A stretch of 64,000 bases of DNA from Croceibacterium xixiisoli (GCF_009827305.1 NZ_WTYJ01000002.1:310001-374000), one strand, 5' to 3'. Shown: positions 7,499 to 15,333, numbered from the stretch's first letter. The notes: generated by a model from the sequence alone, not told the origin. Numbers and translations are program-made.

Positions 7499-9318
7499 CC
7501 CTGCACGATCACATCGCGCGCGACGCCGAGCAAAGTGAAGGGCAGGGGATCGTCCTGCCGGATCAGGCAGGTGATGGCATCGCCGGCCCTGCCCGCGCTC
7601 GTCACCACATAATCGCCGGTCATCAGCGCATCGGGCGTGCCCCAGGCCTCGCCGCTGCGAGATTTGAGCGGAAACAGATTGGCTGCATCGATGCCCGCCA
7701 TCACCGCCCGGCTGTCGCGCAGCGTCAGCACGATGTCGCCGCTCTGCTGCCGCCGGCCGATATTGGTGCCGATCCCGTCCATCGGCGTGCGCAGCGGCAA
7801 CAGCTCCACCTCGCAAGCATAGGGCAGGCCGAACCGCACCTCGCGCCCCGATGGCACATGCGCCGGCAGTTCCAGCACCCCGCCCGTCACACGCAGCCCG
7901 CGCACGGCCACGCCGTCCACCAGCCCGGCCACATCATCGCGCCCTTCCAGATGCCACAATCCGGTGAACCGCGATTGCGGTGTGTCGAACCGGGCGGAGA
8001 CGGCGCAATCCAGGAAACAGCAATCGCGCACATCGTCCCACCGGTGCGAAGCCATGCGTTCGACAAAGCGCCGCGCGCGCCTGCCTTCAGGCCCGTCCAC
8101 CATCCGTTCGACGATCAGATACAGCCGATCCTCACCCTCTTCGGTGATGGTGCAGACATTCAGCACCCGCCCGTCGGTTTCGCACAGCGTCCAGCCCCAG
8201 ACATTCTGTTCCTGTTCCCAGGTGAAGCACAGCAGCTTCCCATCGGATCGCACCGCCCAGATCAGCGATCGCGGTTCCTGCGCATAAGCCCAGGACAGGA
8301 TCTCCATCCCTTCGAAGAAATGGGGGGAGAAAATCGACACATCGCTCGATCGCAGGCCGTCGATCTCGAAACTGTAATTGATCGTCCGCACCGCGCTGCC
8401 GGTGGATGGGGCGTAAAACACCACATTGTCCACCACCAGCGGCGGCAACCGCGTCGATCCCCGGCCGATCTGGCGCCGGGTGGCCGGCGGCGAATTGCCG
8501 GTCAGGATCCCGCCCTGGCCATCGCCATCCACGGTGAACACGCTGTCCGATGTCAGCGCCAGCAGGCCAGTGGTGGAAACCAGCTGGTTCACCGAATTGA
8601 CCCGCCCGGCGATGATCGTGAAAGACAGGCTGTCATCCTCCCGCAAGGGGCGGGACCGGTCCATGTTTTCCAGCTGGCCGGAACGGGACGCATAGACGGC
8701 ATTGGGCGCATGGCCGCTGCGCGCCCAGACCGATCTTTGTTCGAACAGCGTCACGGTGGACGGGTAATCGCCCGCTGCGGCAAAGGGATCCCACCGCGTC
8801 GGCGGCGCCTGGTCCAGCGCCGGGCCGATATTGTCGTCGCGGAAAGTCAGCCCCTGCGTGGTGCCGATATAGCCGAAGAACTGCGAATTTTCAGCCTTGT
8901 AGACATGATACCGCGTCGCGCCGGTCACGGCCGGCCAACTGATCGTGTTGTAATTGCGCTTCAGCGTCAGATCATTGGTGGTCGTGGCACTGCCCGATGC
9001 GCGGCTTTCTTCCCCCGTGTCGTCATTGATCGCCGTCACGCAATAGCGTGCGGGCTGGGGGAAGTAGTTCTTGTGGTCATTGTCGCCATCGGTGTTGGCC
9101 ACCATCGATCCGGCGGAACAGCCGGCTGGCGCGGCCAGCGTCGGGCCGAAGACGACATCGCGGAATTGCCATTGCGTATGGCCGGATCGCACCAGCTTGG
9201 CCGGGGGATGGTCGATATGCGCCAGATACAGCGTATCGGCGGTCTGTTCGAAATCGATCTCTGCCAGTTCCACGCCATTATATGGCGATCCGGCGCGATA
9301 GACGCGGGCGACACCCAT
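7495..9318 (-). CDS. Tail tubular protein B-like (nozzle/stabilisation protein), main part
   Basis: 607 aa. The opening (SPYNGVELAEIDFEQTADTLYLAHIDHPPAKLVRSGHTQW) matches the hallmark segment of podoviral tail nozzle proteins (T7 gp12-type) in which a QSADxxYLxH motif precedes a propeller-like repeat. The protein would form the hexameric nozzle at the tail tip. Homologues normally carry the ~220-residue N-terminal portion in the same polypeptide; here that portion is a separate upstream ORF joined by TGATG. This ORF also contains a fibronectin-like segment (about residues 85-165, GATRYHVYKAENS). Confidence 0.82.
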   Translation of the reverse strand: MGVARVYRAGSPYNGVELAEIDFEQTADTLYLAHIDHPPAKLVRSGHTQWQFRDVVFGPTLAAPAGCSAGSMVANTDGDNDHKNYFPQPARYCVTAINDDTGEESRASGSATTTNDLTLKRNYNTISWPAVTGATRYHVYKAENSQFFGYIGTTQGLTFRDDNIGPALDQAPPTRWDPFAAAGDYPSTVTLFEQRSVWARSGHAPNAVYASRSGQLENMDRSRPLREDDSLSFTIIAGRVNSVNQLVSTTGLLALTSDSVFTVDGDGQGGILTGNSPPATRRQIGRGSTRLPPLVVDNVVFYAPSTGSAVRTINYSFEIDGLRSSDVSIFSPHFFEGMEILSWAYAQEPRSLIWAVRSDGKLLCFTWEQEQNVWGWTLCETDGRVLNVCTITEEGEDRLYLIVERMVDGPEGRRARRFVERMASHRWDDVRDCCFLDCAVSARFDTPQSRFTGLWHLEGRDDVAGLVDGVAVRGLRVTGGVLELPAHVPSGREVRFGLPYACEVELLPLRTPMDGIGTNIGRRQQSGDIVLTLRDSRAVMAGIDAANLFPLKSRSGEAWGTPDALMTGDYVVTSAGRAGDAITCLIRQDDPLPFTLLGVARDVIVQG

Positions 9319-9992
9319 CAGCGATCATCCTGCATCAGCGGCCTGCGCCACGCCCCGCCACCCCCGCCACGGATCGGCGGCGCGATGGGTGGGGCAATCG
9401 GGATCGGCACCACGGGCGCAACCGCAGCCGGCGGCCCGGCAGCTGCCCGGTTCGTGCCCCCTTCGGCCGTGGTGAAGGCGGGCAGGGCGCTGGTATCGGC
9501 ATCGATGGTGAAGCTGGCGTTGAGGCCATTGGCATCCGTCACGCCGGTTACCCGCCAGGCCCGCCCGTTCAGCAGATCGCCCAGGCCGCCGGCAATGCCC
9601 GACAGATAGACGACATCGCCCGCCGCAAATCCATGGAACGCCGCGCTCACCCGCGCCTGCGCCGCATTGCTGATGTGGGTGATGGCCAGCTCTTCCTCCA
9701 CCACCCGGCCGCCATGCGCGCAGGGCGCCATATAGCCCTGGCCCATTTCCAGCGCATAGCTCTGGGTCAGGGAAAACTGGAACGGGATCAGCCGGTTGGG
9801 CGCGCTGTCGTCCAGCACCTCGGCCACCAGTTCGGTGCCCGGTCGCTTGCTCAGCCCGCCATGCTTCAGGATCACCACATTGCGCGCGCGGCGCACGGCG
9901 GCATTCCACGCATCGACATCGAACCGGGCATGCAGCGCCGGGGCCAGCTCGCCCCGGCTGAAATTGGGCTGGGCGGCGCGAAACCGGCTCAT
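9318..9992 (-). CDS. Tail tubular protein B-like, N-terminal part
   Basis: 224 aa. The start (FRAAQPNFSRGELAPALHARFD) followed by RARNVVILKHGGLSKRPGTELV and FQFSLTQSYALEMGQGYM is the conserved N-terminal region of podoviral nozzle/stabilisation proteins. It ends with a Pro-rich linker and a run of five Gly, then stops at TGA sharing its A with the ATG of the next ORF (TGATG, 9316-9320). The two ORFs together equal one normal-length protein, so this is either a stable split made as two chains through coupled translation, or a frameshifted gene. The four-base stop/start junction favours coupling. Confidence 0.8.
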   Translation of the reverse strand: MSRFRAAQPNFSRGELAPALHARFDVDAWNAAVRRARNVVILKHGGLSKRPGTELVAEVLDDSAPNRLIPFQFSLTQSYALEMGQGYMAPCAHGGRVVEEELAITHISNAAQARVSAAFHGFAAGDVVYLSGIAGGLGDLLNGRAWRVTGVTDANGLNASFTIDADTSALPAFTTAEGGTNRAAAGPPAAVAPVVPIPIAPPIAPPIRGGGGGAWRRPLMQDDR

Positions 9993-10579
9993 GCCGCATC
10001 TCCTGCGCCAAGCCGCGCCTGCTCGGCCTGTGAGGGCCAGGCCCGGTCGCTGCGGTTGCGCTTGTTCTCCTCATCTGCCAGCGCCCGCGCGCGTGACACT
10101 TCGGCCTGCTGGATCAGCGCCTGGGCCAGCCCGGCATCGCGCGTCAGCGGTCCGGCAATCCGCGCCGCCAGTTCATCGACAAAGGCCCGCGCCAGCAGCG
10201 GGGGCAGTTCCCCGGCATCCACGGTGGACCGGGTGTAGTTCAGCCGCACCGGCGCGATATCGCAGTAAATGCGCCCGTTCTCGTACAGATACGCGGCCGG
10301 GGATGCATCATCCGCCAGCACGGTAACAGGCGCCGCCATATCGGCCGGTGCGGCATGGGCATGGCGCCATTCGCCAGCCCGGTCATTGGCCACCTCCGCC
10401 AGCATCACCTGGGCCCGTCCGATCGGCAGATCGTCGGACCAGTCGGCCATTTCCTGCAGGATGGGACCGGCAAAGCGCAGGCATTCCCGCGCCTCCAGCG
10501 TCCCTTCGTTCAGGCTGGCGATCTGCCCCTTCCACACCAGGGAAAGGGCTTGGTTGCAAAGCGTGATGAGTGCGGCCAT
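9989..10579 (-). CDS. Tail tubular protein A-like (adaptor/gatekeeper)
   Basis: 196 aa. The pattern LCNQALSLVWKGQIASLNEGTLEARECLRFAGPILQEMADW is that of T7 gp11-type adaptor proteins: a short helical bundle binding under the portal. The C-terminal helix (LIQQAEVSRARALADEENKRNR) also fits. It overlaps the next tail gene by ATGA and is the first gene of block A; upstream there is no head gene but the end of a host oxygenase gene. Length matches the family (~190-200 aa). Confidence 0.85.
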   Translation of the reverse strand: MAALITLCNQALSLVWKGQIASLNEGTLEARECLRFAGPILQEMADWSDDLPIGRAQVMLAEVANDRAGEWRHAHAAPADMAAPVTVLADDASPAAYLYENGRIYCDIAPVRLNYTRSTVDAGELPPLLARAFVDELAARIAGPLTRDAGLAQALIQQAEVSRARALADEENKRNRSDRAWPSQAEQARLGAGDAA

Positions 10580-10608
10580 CCCCCGGGTCTAGCGGATCGG
10601 GCAGCAGG

Positions 10609-10618
10609 TTGAATCGCG
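10609..10618 (-). promoter_or_regulatory. CGCGATTCAA motif upstream of tail block
   Basis: Minus-strand 10-mer identical to those before the fibre gene (6146-6155) and the head block (35171-35180). It ends 30 nt upstream of the ATG of the tail tubular protein A gene, with a TTGACG hexamer 16 nt further upstream that could be a -35 element. Confidence 0.4.
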
Positions 10619-10666
10619 CCCTTTCCGTCAAGACGAGGTAGAAGGCGCCCACAGCATCATGATTGC

Positions 10667-11542
10667 TCAGCGCCGCCGAAACGCCCAGCGCAGCGTGCCG
10701 GCCATCGCCCAGGTCGCCGCGCTGTTGGCATGGCGGGTCAGCGGCGCGGGATGCAGCCCATGCAGATCCTGCGCCCAGCGTGGCAGGATGCCGATCGCGG
10801 CCTGCATCGTCACTGCCTGCATCGGCGCCATCGCACGGCTCAGCGCCGGCTGGTCCAGCACCATCCGCGCCACCTCGCGCGTCCGCGTTTCGGCGCGCAG
10901 GGCGGGGCGGAACCGCCGGATCAGCGCCTCCGCCTCCGCGCGGCTTTCCGGCACCGGGTCGGCCCCCAATGCGCGCGCCACCAGCGCCGCCTGGGCGAAA
11001 TAGGCGTCCTGATCGCGCCGGCTGATCCCCGGTTCGCCAAAGGCGCGCCAGGCATCCAGGAAACACAATGCCTCGCACACATGCACCCAGGCCAGCAGTT
11101 CGGGGTCATTGGCGCTGTAGGGCGTGCCATCGGGCAGGGTGCCACGCACATGGTCATGCACCTGCCGCACGCGGGCGATCGCCGCCTCGGCCTCCGTCTT
11201 CTCGGCATAGGTGGTCTTCGCGATGAAGCGCGCCGTCCGCCGCAGCCGGCCCTGCATGTCGTTGCGGAAATGGCTGTGGTCCCACACCCCGGCCAGCGCC
11301 GCGGGGTGCAGCATCTGCAGCAGCAGCGCGGCGACCCCGCCCACCATCATCGTCGCCACATCGCCGTGCACGCGCCAGATCACCGATCCTCTGGGATAAA
11401 GCGCGTGGTCGGATGGCACCACCGGCACCTCACCCTGCGATGCATCGTTGAACACGCTGCGCACCTGCCCCACGAACCGGGCCCGCAGCCGCTCGCTCAG
11501 CCGGGCGCCGGGGGCAAAATGGTTACGCGCTGTCGCCGTCAT
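10667..11542 (-). CDS. DUF2236 / MpaB-family oxygenase-like protein
   Basis: 291 aa. The family signature is clear: RVHGDVATMMVGGVAALLLQMLHPAALAGVWDHS (about residues 38-70), then RLRRTARFIAKTTYA and HVRGTLPDGTPYSANDPELLAWVHVCEALCFLDA. This family includes latex-clearing/MpaB-type haem oxygenases, with His residues of the HP and H-x-x motifs as candidate haem ligands; the substrate here is unknown. It is the last gene of a four-gene minus-strand operon beginning with a GbsR-type regulator, starting 1 bp after the preceding stop (ATG at 11542). Block A of the phage genes begins 87 bp after its end. Confidence 0.82.
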   Translation of the reverse strand: MTATARNHFAPGARLSERLRARFVGQVRSVFNDASQGEVPVVPSDHALYPRGSVIWRVHGDVATMMVGGVAALLLQMLHPAALAGVWDHSHFRNDMQGRLRRTARFIAKTTYAEKTEAEAAIARVRQVHDHVRGTLPDGTPYSANDPELLAWVHVCEALCFLDAWRAFGEPGISRRDQDAYFAQAALVARALGADPVPESRAEAEALIRRFRPALRAETRTREVARMVLDQPALSRAMAPMQAVTMQAAIGILPRWAQDLHGLHPAPLTRHANSAATWAMAGTLRWAFRRR

Positions 11543-11543
11543 G

Positions 11544-13088
11544 TCAGGCACCTCCGGGTTGCAGCGGGGCGGGTGCAAGTTGCATGCCCTGACCGTTGGC
11601 CTGAGCCTTGGCTCTGTTGCCGGTGATCACCGCCATGGCGCTGTCGATCTCGGGATAGAGGAAACGGAACCCATGGTCCATCGCCACCCCTGGCAGCACC
11701 CGCTGCCCCGACAACAGCAGTTCCTCGGCAAACCCGCCCAGCAGGCGGCGCAGCGGCGCGGCCGGCACCGGGATCAGCGCCGGCCGGTGCAGCGCCTGCC
11801 CGATCGCCGCCGTCAGCCCGGCATTGGTCACCGGCTCCGGCGCCGTGCCATTGACCGGGCCCTGCATGTCGGTGCGCGCCAGGCAATGCACGATCATCCG
11901 CACCAGATCGTCCCGGTGGATCCAGCTCATCCATTGCCGCCCGTGGCCGAACCGCCCGCCCAGGCCGAATTCGAACGGCGTAAGCATCCGCGCCAGCATC
12001 CCGCCGCTGTTGTCCAGCACCAGTCCCGTCCGCAGCAGCACCACCCGCGTGCCATGCGCCCGGGCGCGCTTGGCGGCGCGTTCCCAGCTGACGCAGACCC
12101 GGCTGGAAAAACAGGCCGTCCCCTCGTCGCGTTCCTGCAGGCATTCATCGCCGCGCAGGCCATAGATGCCGATCGCCGATCCGCTCACCAGCACCTCCGG
12201 CTTGCGCTCCAGCCGCGCGATCAGCCGTACCAGCGCATGGGTCACCGCCAGCCGCGAACGGATGATGCGGATGCGCTTGGCCCGGGTCCAGGGGCTGTCC
12301 GAAATCGCCTCGCCGGCCAGATTGACCACCGCATCGATCGGCTCGTCATCGGCAATCGCATCCAGCGTATCGATGATCCGCACCCTTCCATGCAGCGCCA
12401 GTGGCGCGGCCTTGTCCTTCGCGCGGGTCAGCACAGTCACCGCATGCCCGGCACCCGCCAGCGCTTCCACCAACCGGCTGCCGACAAAGCCGGTTCCGCC
12501 GGTCACCAGCACATGCCGCATGTCGGCATGGCTGGCCACATGCGCGGCATCGGCCAGGGCTTCGGCCAGCGGCGCCGCATCGGCCGGCGCGATCCGCTTG
12601 CACCGCGCCGCGGCGGCCAGATCGCGCAGGCCGGACAGGATCACGCCCACGGCTGCGATCAGGCAGAACCAGCTCATCAGCCCGTGCCAGGCCGGGGGCA
12701 GGGCGGTCGGCTGCCCCGCCTGTTTCCACAAGGCCGGGATCAGCAGGGCCAGGATCGCACCATAATTGAGCGTCAGCAGCGTATGGATCACCCGCTCGGT
12801 CGCCGGCAGCAGGCGCGACCGGTCTTCCTCCACGAAATCCCACAGCGTGATCACCATCTCGCCCGCCACCAGCACGATCAGCGCCCAGGCCCACAAGCCC
12901 TGCGGCGTGGTCCAGCCCAGCGCCATGAACAGCAGCGCATAGGCCAGATTGCGCACCCCATGCAGGCGCAGCTCCGCCGCCTGCCCGGGCCGCCAGGCCA
13001 GCCGCTGCGTCCCCTCATGGTGATACAGCGTGTCGAACCCGCCCATCATCATCTGGGCGAACACCAGCAACCACAGCACATCAGTCAT
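11544..13088 (-). CDS. Fusion of membrane domain and TIGR01777-family NAD-dependent epimerase
   Basis: 514 aa. Residues ~1-165 hold four to five membrane segments (a DoxX-like block starting MTDVLWLLVFAQMMMGG). A soluble SDR domain follows: nucleotide-binding VTGGTGFVGSRLV (about 193-205), VVNLAGEAI, the family signature SGSAIGIYG (about 295-303) and a C-terminal LPGVAMDHGF region. TIGR01777 proteins are extended SDR enzymes of unknown substrate; the membrane fusion suggests a lipid-soluble one. The start at 13088 overlaps the DUF4166 gene by 8 bp, indicating coupled translation in the operon. Confidence 0.85.
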   Translation of the reverse strand: MTDVLWLLVFAQMMMGGFDTLYHHEGTQRLAWRPGQAAELRLHGVRNLAYALLFMALGWTTPQGLWAWALIVLVAGEMVITLWDFVEEDRSRLLPATERVIHTLLTLNYGAILALLIPALWKQAGQPTALPPAWHGLMSWFCLIAAVGVILSGLRDLAAAARCKRIAPADAAPLAEALADAAHVASHADMRHVLVTGGTGFVGSRLVEALAGAGHAVTVLTRAKDKAAPLALHGRVRIIDTLDAIADDEPIDAVVNLAGEAISDSPWTRAKRIRIIRSRLAVTHALVRLIARLERKPEVLVSGSAIGIYGLRGDECLQERDEGTACFSSRVCVSWERAAKRARAHGTRVVLLRTGLVLDNSGGMLARMLTPFEFGLGGRFGHGRQWMSWIHRDDLVRMIVHCLARTDMQGPVNGTAPEPVTNAGLTAAIGQALHRPALIPVPAAPLRRLLGGFAEELLLSGQRVLPGVAMDHGFRFLYPEIDSAMAVITGNRAKAQANGQGMQLAPAPLQPGGA

Positions 13089-13815
13089 GGCACATCTCCG
13101 TTTCGGGCAGTTGGTTCTCAGGCAGGTGGGGGAGGGCAGCATCGCGGAAGCGCGCGACCTGGCGGATCAGCACCCCCAGCAGCGGATGCCGCAGCGTGAG
13201 GGCAAAGCTGAAATCGCCATCGCCCAGATCGCGATGGTCGATCACCAGCGTACCGGGCGCCAGCCAGCGTGGCAGCCGCAGCCGCCAGCCCAGCTTGCGC
13301 GTGCCGACACGCCAGAAATAATGGTCGCTGCTGAAGCGGATCCCCGATGCCCGCGCCTGAACGCGCAGCGCAATGCCGAAGCCGGCTCCCAGATATTCCT
13401 CCAGCCCGGTCGGCCCGGCGAACCGCTTGACGCTCCGGATCACCTGCGGACGTCCTGCAGCGCGCGCATAGCTGCGCGTCCACACCTGCCCGCCCGATGC
13501 GGCATCCTCGCTCACCTTCACCACCGCCGCCATTCCGCCTCCGCGCCCAAGCGGCAGCGGCGCACCGATCAACCGCACCGCCTGCGCCAGCACCCAGCCG
13601 GCGCCGCGCATGGCGCAGAAAGTCACCACTCCGGGGTAATCGACCGACTGCCCGGGCTGAAACCGATGGGCAAACCGCGCCTGCACCACTGCCGGCAAGC
13701 GCGCCCAGCCCTCGGCGCCCAGCAAGGTACGAAATCGTAAATCGGCCAGCGGTGTATCTGCCAGTGCAGGGTGGGCAGGGCGGTCGGCGGGCGGGGCAGC
13801 TATCGGGTTGATCAT
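13081..13815 (-). CDS. DUF4166 domain protein
   Basis: 244 aa. An N-terminal segment (LADLRFRTLLGAEGWARLPAVVQARFAHRF) is followed by a beta-rich region ending GDFSFALTLRHPLLGVLIRQVARFRD, the DUF4166 pattern. DUF4166 is often found fused to or beside saccharopine-dehydrogenase-like or TIGR01777 proteins; its function is unknown. First structural gene after the regulator, with an operator-like palindrome 20 nt upstream of its ATG. Soluble, no signal peptide. Confidence 0.8.
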   Translation of the reverse strand: MINPIAAPPADRPAHPALADTPLADLRFRTLLGAEGWARLPAVVQARFAHRFQPGQSVDYPGVVTFCAMRGAGWVLAQAVRLIGAPLPLGRGGGMAAVVKVSEDAASGGQVWTRSYARAAGRPQVIRSVKRFAGPTGLEEYLGAGFGIALRVQARASGIRFSSDHYFWRVGTRKLGWRLRLPRWLAPGTLVIDHRDLGDGDFSFALTLRHPLLGVLIRQVARFRDAALPHLPENQLPETEMCHD

Positions 13816-13834
13816 GGTGTATGTCTCTTCCGAT

Positions 13835-13854
13835 ATTTCTGTATTGAGAGAAAT
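13835..13854. promoter_or_regulatory. Second operator-like palindrome, before DUF4166 operon
   Basis: The 20-mer ATTTCTGTATTGAGAGAAAT is an imperfect palindrome matching 17 of 20 positions of the perfect palindrome over the regulator start at 14481-14500. It sits 20-39 nt upstream of the DUF4166 ATG. This indicates that the GbsR-type protein controls both its own gene and the operon. Confidence 0.7.
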
Positions 13855-13873
13855 TGATGGGCAAAAGGGGGGC

Positions 13874-14491
13874 TCAGTCCGCCCCTCGATCCTTGCTCCC
13901 GGCCGATGCAGCGGATTTGTCGCCCTTGCCGCCCATGAAGCGCAGCAACCCCACGACCTTGCTGCCCATGCGGATCAGCGTCATCAGCTGGGCCGGCGGC
14001 ACGTTCAGCATCTGCTGGTACCAGCTGTCCACGGTGTTGGCGAAATCATGCATCGCATGCAGCCGTTGCCGCACCACCGGGCTGATGCGCGGATCATCCA
14101 CACCCTGCATGGCATCGCGGATCGCGCCGACCATCGGATCGATCTCCCGCTCCTTGCGGCCCTGGGCCACCTTGCGAGTCATCTGCCACAGATCGCTCTC
14201 CGCCTCATAATGATCGCGCCGATCGCCCAGCACCGGCACCCGCCGCACCAGCTTCCACGCCAGCAATTCGCGCAGGCTGTTGGAAACATTGGACCGGGCG
14301 ATGCCCAGCTTCTCGGAAATATCCTCCGCCGTCAGCGGCCGTTCGGACAGGAACAGCAAGGCCTGGATTTGCGCCACGGAACGGTTCACGCCCCATTGCC
14401 CGCCCATATCGCCCCAGCTCAGGATGAACTGCTCGACAGCGGCGGGAAGCTTGCCCGACTCATCGACTGTGGTGTTTGTAATTTCTGTCAT
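13874..14491 (-). CDS. GbsR/MarR-family winged-helix transcriptional regulator
   Basis: 205 aa. The winged helix-turn-helix is at about residues 38-90 (LLFLSERPLTAEDISEKLGIARSNVSNSLRELLAWKLVRRVPVLGDRRDHYEA). The C-terminal helical region fits the GbsR branch. The start ATG (14491) lies at the centre of a perfect 20-bp palindrome, so autorepression by occlusion of the start region is likely. Downstream genes are DUF4166, TIGR01777 and DUF2236; the ligand is unknown. Confidence 0.88.
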   Translation of the reverse strand: MTEITNTTVDESGKLPAAVEQFILSWGDMGGQWGVNRSVAQIQALLFLSERPLTAEDISEKLGIARSNVSNSLRELLAWKLVRRVPVLGDRRDHYEAESDLWQMTRKVAQGRKEREIDPMVGAIRDAMQGVDDPRISPVVRQRLHAMHDFANTVDSWYQQMLNVPPAQLMTLIRMGSKVVGLLRFMGGKGDKSAASAGSKDRGAD

Positions 14492-14500
14492 GACAGAAAT
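14481..14500. promoter_or_regulatory. Perfect 20-bp palindromic operator over regulator start codon
   Basis: ATTTCTGTCATGACAGAAAT is a perfect inverted repeat whose centre is the start codon of the GbsR-type regulator. A 17/20 match lies before the next gene (13835-13854). The double occurrence at the two ends of the regulator gene makes a cognate operator very likely. Confidence 0.8.
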
Positions 14501-14637
14501 ATCTGATTATCAGGATGCAAAGTCAAGCGCAGCGTCGCTGTCATTCCGGTATCTTTTGCAACTTGTACGGTGCGGGCAGTTGCGCTAATGCGCGCGCCGG
14601 CCAATCACGGCCATCCTGGAATCGAAAGGAGGATATC

Positions 14638-14739
14638 ATGCGCTCGAACATCGTCAGCCAGCATCATGATCTTCTTATCTCGATTTTTCAGGATGATATT
14701 GCATGGGCAATTCCCCTGCAGGTGAGCACGCTCACCTGA
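14638..14739 (+). CDS. 33-codon leader ORF upstream of RNA-repair operon
   Basis: An ATG at 14638 is preceded by a near-ideal Shine-Dalgarno (AAAGGAGG, 5 nt spacer), stronger than that of the structural genes after it. The 33-aa peptide begins MRSNIVSQHHDLLIS and ends VSTLT. Its last codons and stop (14737-14739) form the right arm of a stem-loop (14719-14738). Translation would therefore change folding of the downstream leader, as in attenuators and leader-peptide switches. It could also be a genuine small protein; no family was recognised. Confidence 0.5.
   Translation: MRSNIVSQHHDLLISIFQDDIAWAIPLQVSTLT
14719..14738 (+). promoter_or_regulatory. Stem-loop at end of leader ORF
   Basis: CAGGTGAG (14719-14726) pairs with CTCACCTG (14731-14738) around a four-base loop CACG: an 8-bp perfect hairpin covering the stop codon of the leader ORF. 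No U-run follows, so it is not an intrinsic terminator; a role in leader-ORF-dependent folding is proposed. Confidence 0.5.
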
Positions 14740-14813
14740 TCCCTGCTGCGGGCCGGCACGCTGCCGCCTCCGCACATATTCTTCTTCATTGCTGCTTCGC
14801 TCTGGCGCGCCAG

Positions 14814-14842
14814 GCCTCTTGCCCCTCTGTTTCGGGGGAGGC
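14814..14842 (+). promoter_or_regulatory. Hairpin sequestering the Shine-Dalgarno of the RNA-repair operon
   Basis: GCCTC (14814-14818) can pair with GAGGC (14838-14842) and CCCC (14822-14825) with GGGG (14834-14837), leaving an eight-base loop. The right arm is the GGGGGAGG Shine-Dalgarno of the gene starting at 14848, so the folded form would block initiation. A separate 12-bp palindrome, CTGGCGCGCCAG, lies just upstream (14802-14813) and could compete. Confidence 0.5.
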
Positions 14843-14847
14843 TGTTC

Positions 14848-15333
14848 ATGCGCGCTGACATGTTCAAGGTCATTGTCGAACGCCCTCGCTGGGGCGCCAG
14901 CCATGCTGCCTCTCCCAAATTGAAAGGGCACAGAACTCCTGAAAACCAACACATCGGATTGAAACGCCACGCCCGGATCGCGGCGCCCTACACCAAATCG
15001 CTGAACGAAAATCTCCGTCCACTGGTGCGCTTCCTGCGTAGCCGGCGCGGGCAGAAATGGGATGATGTTTTCAGCGAAATCTGCGCCGGGCTGGATACGG
15101 GCAGCACGGTCAAGATGCATGTCCGTCTGCATGTGGACGATTTCGTGTTCTCCCGCATCGCTGTCGGTCGCGATGGCGAATGGATGTGGCAGGGGCGGGT
15201 TATTCGTTTCCATCCTGCCATGCGGGATTGTTTCTTTGTCGATCCGGCCGATGGATTGCTGAAGGATTGTCGCGAACTGCAACATCGCCTGCCACCGATC
15301 AATCGCACACCCGTACGGAAAGGGGGCAAGTGA
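14848..15333 (+). CDS. Conserved hypothetical protein of RtcB-PrfH operon
   Basis: 161 aa, soluble, strongly basic N-terminus (MFKVIVERPRWG... KGHRTPEN) followed by TKSLNENLRPLVRFLRSRRGQKWDDVFSEICAGLD and HVRLHVDDFVF. No catalytic motif was recognised. The basic patch and its place as first gene of an operon with an RNA ligase and a release-factor homologue suggest an RNA- or ribosome-binding accessory. Its stop overlaps the RtcB start (TGATG). The start at 14848 is set by the GGGGGAGG site; MFKV five codons later is an alternative start. Confidence 0.7.
   Translation: MRADMFKVIVERPRWGASHAASPKLKGHRTPENQHIGLKRHARIAAPYTKSLNENLRPLVRFLRSRRGQKWDDVFSEICAGLDTGSTVKMHVRLHVDDFVFSRIAVGRDGEWMWQGRVIRFHPAMRDCFFVDPADGLLKDCRELQHRLPPINRTPVRKGGK

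Noticed and set aside
7858-9609. Long plus-strand frames opposite the nozzle protein and other phage genes (also 10730-11626, 11448-13199)
   Set aside because: No RBS, no domain, skewed composition; explained by codon bias of the coding strand.
1-10579. A BPP-1-type diversity-generating retroelement, expected because the head genes are BPP-1-like
   Set aside because: No reverse transcriptase, Avd-like gene or template/variable repeat was seen near the fibre genes in the window.
10580-10666. A phage attachment site or tRNA at block boundaries
   Set aside because: No tRNA-like sequence or matching direct repeats were seen at the edges of blocks A, B or C.
14520-14637. A sigma-54 promoter before the RNA-repair genes, as for E. 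coli rtcBA
   Set aside because: The best GG..GC candidate near 14570 has 11 instead of 10 bases between the dinucleotides, and no RtcR gene is adjacent.
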